Assembly: GCA_030037055.1 (NCBI GenBank)
Contig: JASHRZ010000136.1
Coordinates: forward strand, 1-12,011
Direction of reading: 5' to 3'
Length of the DNA stretch: 12,011 nucleotides
Origin: Alphaproteobacteria bacterium
Lineage (GTDB): Bacteria; Pseudomonadota; Alphaproteobacteria; ATCC43930; CGMCC-115725
This document shows positions 7,000 to 12,011 of the stretch, in pieces; the stretch's first letter is position 1, and each line of letters opens with the position of its first letter. The position numbers and the translations under genes were made by a program. Under the pieces are notes generated by a model. The model was not told where the DNA came from and searched no databases. It was given only the letters and a program-made list of their open reading frames with translations.

Positions 7000-7428
7000 C
7001 TAGCTCCGTTCGAAGCTGAGCGCCCCGGCGCCGCGGGCGAAGAGGCAGAGCAGCCCGCCGGCAATGGCGATATCCTTCCAGAAATGGACGTATTGCTGCA
7101 TCCGTGCGGCCGCTTCCCCGATCGTCCAATAGGGATGCCCGATAAACGCCGCAACGATGGTGAAGAGGCAGAGAACAATCGCCGCCACGCGCGTCTGGAA
7201 GCCGAGGATGATGGCGAGCGCGCCGAAGAACTCGATCAGCGCCGCGATCCAGACCCAGAAGATGACCGGTTCCGGCACGCCGTGCGCCGCGAGATATCCT
7301 GCGAAGCGGGCGGAGTCGCTCATTTTGTTGAAGCCGCTCGGCAGATAGAGCACGCCGATTCCCAGGCGCCCCAGCAGCAGGACCAGCCCTTCGTTGCGCT
7401 CGGCGATGCTATCAACCAATTGAACCAT
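7000..7428 (-). CDS. DoxX family membrane protein
   Basis: This 142-residue integral membrane protein has the four-helix layout of the DoxX family: hydrophobic segments at about 14-33, 54-76, 80-98 and 116-134. Typical landmarks are GRLGIGVLYLPSGFNK in the first helix, FGALAIILGFQTR, and YVHFWKDIAIAGGLL leading into the last. DoxX-type proteins sit in the cytoplasmic membrane and are linked to redox or thiol stress, but their biochemical role is mostly undefined. GGAGGAG lies about 8 bases before ATG 7428; a longer in-frame start at 7491 adds residues unlike the family. It lies 63 bases after the LysR gene on the same strand, so the pair is probably co-transcribed. Its end is 7 bases from the stop of the convergent monooxygenase remnant. 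Confidence 0.9.
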   Translation of the reverse strand: MVQLVDSIAERNEGLVLLLGRLGIGVLYLPSGFNKMSDSARFAGYLAAHGVPEPVIFWVWIAALIEFFGALAIILGFQTRVAAIVLCLFTIVAAFIGHPYWTIGEAAARMQQYVHFWKDIAIAGGLLCLFARGAGALSFERS

Positions 7429-7491
7429 GGCGTTATCTCCTCCCCGCGATGCACCCTGCAATCTTGTAGCCGGCGGCGCGCGCTCCAGCAA

Positions 7492-8427
7492 TCACCGCGT
7501 CTGCTCCCGAATCTCCCGGCACCAGCGATCCCATTCCGGCTCCTCGCCGAAGCGACTGACCAGGAAATCCACAAAGCTGCGCAGCTTGGCCGAGAGATGG
7601 CGGCCAGGCGGATAGACGGCGTAGAGCGCGGCCTCGGGCGCGGTGTAGCCCGGCAGCAAGGTGACGAGCTTCCGCGCCTGGACATGCTCGCCGGCGATGA
7701 AGGTCGGCGTCAGGGCAATGCCAAGCCCCTCCAGGGCCGCCGCCATGATGATGTCCCCGCTATTGGCGAGGAGCCGGCCGGAGACGCGGACCACCGCGTC
7801 CTCGCCATCAGGGCCGGTGAAGCGCCACTCATCGGCGGTCGCGGCATAGGTGTAGAGCAGGCAGCGATGCGCGGCGAGGTCCTTGGGCACGCGCGGCGCG
7901 CCGTGGCGCTCGAGATAGGCGGGCGCGGCGCAGACCACCAGCCGGATTGGCGCCAGGCGGCGGGCGATCAGGCTGGAATCGGCGAGCCGGCCGATCCGCA
8001 GCGCCAGATCGACGCCTTCGGCCAGAAGGTCGATGTAGCGGTCATTGAGGCCGATATCGATGCTCACCTCGGGATATGCCGCAAGATAGGCGGCGACCGC
8101 CGGCCCGACATGGCGAATGCCGAAGGAGAACGGCGCATTCACCTTGAGCAGGCCGCGCGGCGCCGCATGGAGGTCGCTGGCGGCACGATCGGCATCCTCG
8201 AGATCGGCCAGGACCTGGCGGGCGCGCTCCAAATAGCCGCGCCCGACCTCGGTCAGGCTGAGCCGCCGGGTCGTGCGGTTGAGCAGCCGCGCGCCCAGCC
8301 GCTCCTCCAGCGCCTGGATGTGCTTGCTGACCATTGCCGGCGACATGTCGATCTCGCGCGCCGCTGCGGCAAAGCTTTCTCGCTCCACGACCTTGACGAA
8401 GACCTCGAGGCTGGTGAGGCGGTCCAT
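7492..8427 (-). CDS. LysR-family transcriptional regulator
   Basis: At 311 residues this is a full-length LysR regulator. The N-terminal winged helix-turn-helix spans about 1-60 (LEVFVKVVERESFAAAARE, MSPAMVSKHIQALEERLGARL, RTTRRLSLTEVG), followed by the linker helix and a periplasmic-binding-like effector domain from about 90 to 295 (LLKVNAPFSFGIRHVGP, DLALRIGRL, GLGIALTP). It belongs to the large subgroup resembling DsdC/AaeR-type regulators of small-molecule catabolism; the effector cannot be told. ATG 8427 gives the standard start (MDRLTSLEVF) although its ribosome binding site is weak. DoxX follows 63 bases downstream. Upstream lies an exact ATTGTT-N11-AACAAT dyad between this gene and a divergent orphan signal-peptide frame, which suggests autoregulation. 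Confidence 0.95.
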   Translation of the reverse strand: MDRLTSLEVFVKVVERESFAAAAREIDMSPAMVSKHIQALEERLGARLLNRTTRRLSLTEVGRGYLERARQVLADLEDADRAASDLHAAPRGLLKVNAPFSFGIRHVGPAVAAYLAAYPEVSIDIGLNDRYIDLLAEGVDLALRIGRLADSSLIARRLAPIRLVVCAAPAYLERHGAPRVPKDLAAHRCLLYTYAATADEWRFTGPDGEDAVVRVSGRLLANSGDIIMAAALEGLGIALTPTFIAGEHVQARKLVTLLPGYTAPEAALYAVYPPGRHLSAKLRSFVDFLVSRFGEEPEWDRWCREIREQTR

Positions 8428-8440
8428 GCGCGGTCCCGTG

Positions 8441-8486
8441 ATTGTTCACCGCCAGAAAACAATGTTTTTCTATTTGGGGCAATTGT
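8441..8486. promoter_or_regulatory. LysR-type operator, exact dyad plus a third half-site
   Basis: ATTGTT at 8441-8446 and AACAAT at 8458-8463 are perfect inverted repeats separated by 11 bases, which is exactly the T-N11-A box of LysR regulators. The dyad centre is about 25 bases from the LysR start codon. A further ATTGT at 8482-8486 makes an additional half-site, 24 bases after the second one. Two-part regulatory/activation sites of this kind are usual for the family. It stands out in GC-rich DNA. Confidence 0.7.
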
Positions 8487-8573
8487 CCAAGGGAGCCGTA
8501 GACCGCATCTCAGCTCCAACAGCAGCCCCGCCGCTTCGGTGAAGCCGGCGCAAGCGACTTCAGGAAGCCCGTC

Positions 8574-8663
8574 ATGCCCTCTCGGTCCCTCGTCATCGCG
8601 CTCGCGCTCCGGCTGATCGTCGCCGGCGCGGGTCTTGCCGTCATCGCGCCGGCCTTCGGCTGA
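8574..8663 (+). pseudogene. Orphan signal peptide, remnant of an exported protein
   Basis: A 29-codon frame begins at ATG 8574 behind AGGAA (spacer 7) and ends with TGA at 8661. The peptide has the make-up of a Sec signal: a short basic start (MPSRS), a long hydrophobic core rich in Leu, Val, Ala and Ile, and a small-residue end (IAPAFG). The frame stops just where the mature protein would start. It is divergent from LysR, with the operator between them, which is the usual position of a LysR target gene. I read it as the surviving 5' end of a lost exported protein, but a natural leader peptide cannot be excluded. Nothing is recognised from 8664 to 8739. Confidence 0.5.
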
Positions 8664-8739
8664 GGCGAAGAGCGGGTTTGCAGCCGCGCCGCCGGGCGTG
8701 CGTCATCTGCCCCGAGGAGATCGTCATCGCATAGGGCGC

Positions 8740-9750
8740 CTAATTGACCTGGGCCACCGCGGCGCGGGCAAGATCGAGATCGGCGTATTTCCGGACGTCG
8801 AAGCTCGATTTCAGGAAGCCGCGCTGGTGCTGCAGGTCGACCTCGGCCTGTAGCGCGTCGAGATCGGGCAGGCCATCGGGATTGCGGTAGCAGTCGTTCT
8901 TGGTGAAAAGCCGGTCCGCGAGCCGCTCCGGCGGCAAGCGCGCCACCGTGGCAACCAGCTCGACCGCCTCCTTGTGGCGGGCTGGGTCGAGATAGAAATG
9001 CCGCGCAAGCAGCGCGTCCGCCATGAAATCGCTCATCGCGGCACGGTTCTTCTCGAGGAAGCCGGTGCGCGCCGCCAGACGATCATCTGCGGCCTGCCGA
9101 CCGCCTCGTTCTGGGTGAAGAGGGTGCGTGCGACCGCGCGCAGTCCGGGATCCCGGGCGAAGGGCGTCACGGCGCAGATAAGGTCGGCCTTCTTTTTGCT
9201 CAGCACCGCCTTCATGTTGGGCAGGACGATCTCGACGTCCCGCTTATCCTCGAGGCCGTCCTTCCGCAGCATCGCGCGCAGCGCGATGTCGACGGCGCTG
9301 CCGTGCCGTTGGTAGCGAGCACCTTGCCCTTGAGATCCGCGACGGCACGGATCGGGCCGTCCTTCAGCACCATGTACTCGTCGCTGTAGTAGCCGGGCCG
9401 CCTTCCCAGAAATCGTCGGCGATGACCGGCAAGTCCTCGATCTTCGCGTTCTCGATGGCGAGCGCGAAGGAGGAATTGGCGAGCGTGCCGATGTCGAGAT
9501 CGCCCGAGGCGAGCGCGGTGATCATCTGCGGCGTGCTGGAGAAATGCACGTCCTCCATCAGGTAGCTTGCGCCCTGATGCCGGGCGATGCCCTGCTTGGC
9601 AAAGAGGAAGGCCGGCCAGTTGGAGCTCGCCACCACCCAGCCAATGCGGATCCAGGCGGGTTCGGCGGCAGGCCCGATGCCGGCGCTCTGTCGAGACGCG
9701 GTTGCGACGTCGCCGCAGCTCGACTTTTGCCGGATTTGGGGCACCATCAT
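8740..9750 (-). pseudogene. ABC transporter solute-binding protein (NMT1/TauA/SsuA-like) with three frameshifts
   Basis: Four consecutive minus-strand frames join into one protein. From 9660 down: IRIGWVVASSNWPAFLFAKQ to DDFWEGG; then, after a shift near 9395-9405, YYSDEYMVLKDGPI to KGKVLATNGT; after a shift near 9295-9308, VDIALRAMLRKDGLEDKRD to RPQMIVW; after a shift near 9075-9090, ARTGFLEKNRAAMSDFMADA to the natural-looking end VAQVN with TAG at 8740-8742. The order and content match periplasmic binding proteins for taurine, sulfonate or nitrate-type ligands. Each shift is repaired by adding one G or C in a short G/C run. No signal peptide is found: the first 30 or so residues (9660-9750) do not look like an export leader and run into the start region of the ADH-like gene. 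It is non-functional as read, unless the frameshifts are sequencing errors. No ABC permease or ATPase is beside it. Confidence 0.85.
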
Positions 9751-9754
9751 TGGC

Positions 9755-9762
9755 GAGGGAGG
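9755..9762 (+). promoter_or_regulatory. Ribosome binding site of the ADH-like gene
   Basis: GAGGGAGG ends 5 bases before ATG 9768 and decides this start. The frame stays open upstream to 9567, but that stretch lies inside the antisense binding-protein remnant and has no family resemblance. Confidence 0.7.
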
Positions 9763-9767
9763 CGCCC

Positions 9768-10934
9768 ATGCTCAGTGGCACGCATCGCTATTTCCTGCAG
9801 GAGCGCGTGATCTACGGCAAGCCCGCCGCGACAGCGGTGGCCGAGGAGGCGGCAGGCTCGGTACGCGAGCGCGTGTTCCTTACCACCACCCGCTCGCTCG
9901 ACGGCCCCGACGGGCTCGCGGCCGCCATCGCCGCAGCGCTGGGGCGGCGCCATGTTGGAACCTATGCCGGCATTAGCGCGCATTCGCCGCGCGAGGCGGT
10001 GATCGCCGGCGCCAAGGCGGCGCGGGCGGCCGGGGCGGACCTACTGGTCGCGGTGGGCGGCGGCTCGGTGATCGACGCCACCAAGGTGATGCTCCTGGCG
10101 CTGTGGCACGGGCTCAGCGACGTCGATGCGCTTGACCCCTTTCGCGGCGCACGCGGCCTCGATCCCAGCCGCCGGCCGCCCGGCCTCGAACACGCCATCC
10201 GCATGATCGCCGTGCCCACCACCTATTCTGCCGCCGAGTTCACCTATATCGCCGGGGTGAGCGACACAAGGCGGCGGGTCAAGGAGCTTTACGGCCACGC
10301 GCTGTTCGCGCCGCAAGCGGTGATGCTCGACCCGGCGGCGACGTTGGCGACGCCGCTCACGCTGCTGCTCTCAACCGGCATGAAGGCGATCGACCACGCA
10401 GTGGAGCGGCTCTGCATGCTCGAGACCAACCCCTATTCGGATGCCACCGGCGCCGAGGCGCTCAGGCTGCTCAGCCGGGCCTTGCCGGCGATCCAGCGCG
10501 CGCCCGAGGCGCTGGAGCCGCGGCTTCAGGGACAGCTCGGCATGTGGCTTTCGATCAGCGGCGCCGCCTCGGGGGTAGGAATCGCGGCGAGCCACGCCAT
10601 CGGCCACACGCTCGGCGGCTCCTACGGCATCCCGCACGGCATCACGTCTTGCCTGACGCTGCCGGCGGCGCTCGCCTGGAACCGCCCGGTCACCGCCGAG
10701 CGCCAGGGCCTGGTGAGCGCGCTGATGGGTGCCCCCGAGCGGCCGGCGAGCGAGCTGGTGGCGAGCCTCGTCGCCAGCCTCGGCCTGCCGGGAAGGCTGC
10801 GCGATGTCGGCATCCGGCGCGAGGATCTCCGGCCCATCGCCGAGCACACCATGCACGACCCGCCGGTGCGCGCCAATCCGCGGCCGATCCGGACGCCCGA
10901 GGACATTCTGGAGATCCTGGAGCTGGCCTGGTGA
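9768..10934 (+). CDS. Iron-containing alcohol dehydrogenase / maleylacetate reductase-like enzyme
   Basis: The 388-residue protein matches the group III (iron-type) alcohol dehydrogenase fold. The nucleotide site shows as VGGGSVIDATK (GGGS at 97-100), followed by VPTTYSAAEFT. The C-terminal helical domain carries His210, His276, His280 and His290 in the family spacing (SHAIGHTLGG, then IPHGIT). The usual first metal ligand, the Asp four residues before His210, is Lys206 here (STGMKAIDHAVE). Maleylacetate reductases also lack this Asp, having Asn, and work without metal; the TTYSAAEFT and HTLGGSYGIPHG segments resemble them too. An NAD(P)H-dependent reduction of a ring-cleavage product is therefore plausible, not proven. 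It is cytoplasmic. There is almost no room for a promoter outside the binding-protein remnant upstream. The MBL gene is convergent, 65 bases away. Confidence 0.9.
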   Translation: MLSGTHRYFLQERVIYGKPAATAVAEEAAGSVRERVFLTTTRSLDGPDGLAAAIAAALGRRHVGTYAGISAHSPREAVIAGAKAARAAGADLLVAVGGGSVIDATKVMLLALWHGLSDVDALDPFRGARGLDPSRRPPGLEHAIRMIAVPTTYSAAEFTYIAGVSDTRRRVKELYGHALFAPQAVMLDPAATLATPLTLLLSTGMKAIDHAVERLCMLETNPYSDATGAEALRLLSRALPAIQRAPEALEPRLQGQLGMWLSISGAASGVGIAASHAIGHTLGGSYGIPHGITSCLTLPAALAWNRPVTAERQGLVSALMGAPERPASELVASLVASLGLPGRLRDVGIRREDLRPIAEHTMHDPPVRANPRPIRTPEDILEILELAW

Positions 10935-10957
10935 GGCCGGCGCCGCGGGGAGGAGAC

Positions 10958-10999
10958 TAGGACGCCGTCCTATGCCCCCGTCGAAAATCCGGCAGGGGC
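10958..10999. terminator. Hairpins between two convergent genes
   Basis: In the 65-base gap between the ADH-like and MBL genes, TAGGAC and GTCCTA form a perfect 6-base stem with a GCC loop at 10958-10972. A weaker GCCCC/GGGGC pair occurs at 10974-10978 and 10995-10999. The location suits a two-way terminator, but there is no T-run on either side. Confidence 0.35.
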
Positions 11000-11854
11000 T
11001 TACACGGCGAGGCGATAGGCATCGCCGTCGCGCCGCACGCGGCCGGCGGTGGCGCCGGCGAAATGCGTGCCGATGACCAGCACCTTGGTGCCGGCGAGCG
11101 CTTCGAACATCTCGCGCCGCGTCGCCTGCGCGAGGTCGGGATCGTGATCGGCCGAGGACGACCAGTCGGGCCGCGCCATCTGGCAGGGGTGGTGGAGGAA
11201 GTCGCCGGTGATCAGCGCCGCCTCGCCGCGCGAGACGATGCTGAGGCTGACATGGCCCGGCGTGTGGCCGAGCGTCGGCACCAGTTTGAGCTCGTCGCAG
11301 ATGCGGTAATCGGTTTCGACGAGATCGACGAGGCCGTCATCGAAGACCGGCGCCACGGAATCGGCGAAGACGGCGCGGTGGCCCGCATCCTCGCGCTGCA
11401 CGCGCCAATGCTCGAACTCCACGCGGCCCATGAGATAGCGCGCATGGGGAAATGTCGGAACCCAGCGACCACCGACCAGCATGGTGTTCCAGCCGACGTG
11501 ATCGACATGGAGATGGGTGCAGAGCACGGTGTCGATGGTGTCGCGCGGATATCCCGCGAGCGCGAGATCGGCGAGAAACCCGGTCTGCAACCCGTTCCAG
11601 GCGGGCCGGGCGCGCTGCTGCTTGTCGTTGCCGATGCAGGTGTCGACGATGACACGGCGGTCCCGGGTCTCCACCACCAGGGCGTGGATGCTCATCTTGA
11701 GCCGGCCTTCGGCATCGGCGAAATGCGGCTGGAGCCAGGCGATCGGCAGCACCGCCTCGCGCGTCGCCTGGGGCAGGATGAAGCGGGTGCCGCCGACCCC
11801 TTCGAGCTCGACGATCTTGGTCACCGTAACCTCGCCGATCCGCCAGCGCATCAT
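11000..11854 (-). CDS. MBL-fold metallo-hydrolase
   Basis: This 284-residue protein is a complete metallo-beta-lactamase-fold hydrolase. Zinc-site motifs are in order: THLHVDH (His114, His116, Asp118, His119), GHTPGH (His197), ITGD (Asp218) and GTHF (His264), the full set for a two-metal centre. The overall pattern, with a long N-terminal strand region and HLHVDHVGWN, is that of the lactonase-like/quorum-quenching and related broad MBL groups; it could also hydrolyse thioesters or other esters. No signal peptide is evident, so it is probably cytoplasmic. AGGAG lies 7 bases before ATG 11854; the second Met at 11851 is an equally possible start. It stands alone on its strand, convergent with the ADH-like gene. 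The substrate is unknown. Confidence 0.92.
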   Translation of the reverse strand: MMRWRIGEVTVTKIVELEGVGGTRFILPQATREAVLPIAWLQPHFADAEGRLKMSIHALVVETRDRRVIVDTCIGNDKQQRARPAWNGLQTGFLADLALAGYPRDTIDTVLCTHLHVDHVGWNTMLVGGRWVPTFPHARYLMGRVEFEHWRVQREDAGHRAVFADSVAPVFDDGLVDLVETDYRICDELKLVPTLGHTPGHVSLSIVSRGEAALITGDFLHHPCQMARPDWSSSADHDPDLAQATRREMFEALAGTKVLVIGTHFAGATAGRVRRDGDAYRLAV

Positions 11855-11953
11855 GCCGCCTCTCCTCGACGGAAGAGTCTAGCAGCAGCCGGCCGGTGCG
11901 TCAGGAAAAGCTGCGGTGTGGTCCTTGGCCAGTCGGCCCGGTGCGGCTTTCGC

Positions 11954-11969
11954 GGTTGCTCACGCAACC
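11954..11969. other. Perfect short hairpin, upstream of the MBL gene
   Basis: GGTTGC and GCAACC form a 6-base stem around TCAC. It is nested in a looser GCGGC (11943-11947)/GCCGC (11976-11980) pair. It could be an operator or RNA structure in the leader-side DNA. The 11855-11953 stretch holds only the MBL ribosome binding site and no gene. Confidence 0.3.
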
Positions 11970-11982
11970 ACTGACGCCGCCG

Positions 11983-12009
11983 CCCGACAAGCGCAAGAGC
12001 GCTTGCGGG
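11983..12009. terminator. Strong hairpin at the right edge
   Basis: CAAGCGC (11988-11994), an AAGA loop and GCGCTTG (11999-12005) give a perfect 7-base stem, extended by CCCG (11983-11986) with CGGG (12006-12009) around one unpaired A. This is the strongest predicted hairpin I see in the window. Whether a T-run follows on the plus strand is beyond the edge. On the minus strand no T-run follows. Confidence 0.4.
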
Positions 12010-12011
12010 GG

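Noticed and set aside
6369..7178. Minus-strand frames over the VOC end and the debris region
   Set aside because: They overlap the VOC gene antisense and are rich in Arg, Ser and Pro without motifs. The part outside VOC is short and unrecognised.
7084..8616. A 510-codon plus-strand frame across DoxX and LysR
   Set aside because: It is the antisense shadow of two well-recognised genes and has no domain pattern of its own.
11063..11974. A 303-codon plus-strand frame across the MBL gene
   Set aside because: It is antisense to a gene with all seven metal ligands and shows no family resemblance.
11941..12011. Possible tRNA or structured RNA from the clustered stems at the right edge
   Set aside because: No cloverleaf with a T-arm GTTC motif, anticodon stem or acceptor pairing could be built; only independent hairpins remain.
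1..12011. CRISPR arrays, insertion sequences or attachment sites
   Set aside because: I saw no spaced direct repeats, transposase or integrase motifs, or terminal inverted repeats by eye on either strand.

Overview
The window is about 12 kb of very GC-rich DNA, dense with short single genes on both strands. The families present (beta-keto acid cleavage enzyme, amidase, thiol dioxygenase, VOC and MBL enzymes, taurine/nitrate-type binding protein, LysR, DoxX) and the codon bias towards C or G in third position suggest an environmental alphaproteobacterium of Rhizobiales/Rhodospirillales type. This placement is inferred from gene content only. No ribosomal, tRNA or other phylogenetic marker gene is present.

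Layout, left to right: the first 100 codons of a patatin-like phospholipase (minus, runs off the left edge); divergent from it a BKACE/DUF849 enzyme (plus); a TauD-type dioxygenase remnant (minus); an FAAH-like amidase (plus), whose 3' end overlaps that of a large fusion of a cysteine-dioxygenase-like cupin with four rhodanese modules (minus). A short AT-richer gap then leads to a two-gene plus-strand unit, a 69-residue unknown protein followed by a VOC protein. Next is about 470 bp of gene debris, then a minus-strand LysR-DoxX pair with a clear LysR-type dyad ahead of the regulator. Across that dyad lies an orphan signal-peptide reading frame. A taurine/nitrate-type ABC solute-binding protein follows, broken by three frameshifts. 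The window ends with an iron-ADH/maleylacetate-reductase-like enzyme (plus), an MBL-fold hydrolase (minus) and a strong hairpin at the right edge.

Functionally this looks like an accessory catabolic region for organic acids, amides, thiols and possibly aromatic compounds. It is not one operon: strands alternate and only the small protein/VOC and LysR/DoxX pairs look co-transcribed. Gene wreckage is the most striking overall trait. There are at least four independent remnants (TauD C-terminus with a nonsense codon, a hydrolase/monooxygenase deletion junction, a lone signal peptide, and the frameshifted binding protein), all between intact genes. I found no CRISPR array, insertion sequence, integrase, tRNA or replication origin.

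The best leads are the five-module thiol-dioxygenase/rhodanese fusion, the loss of the usual metal-binding aspartate in the ADH-like enzyme, the LysR operator facing an apparently lost target gene, and the left-edge phospholipase, which resembles effectors of CBASS anti-phage systems but whose neighbours lie outside the window.
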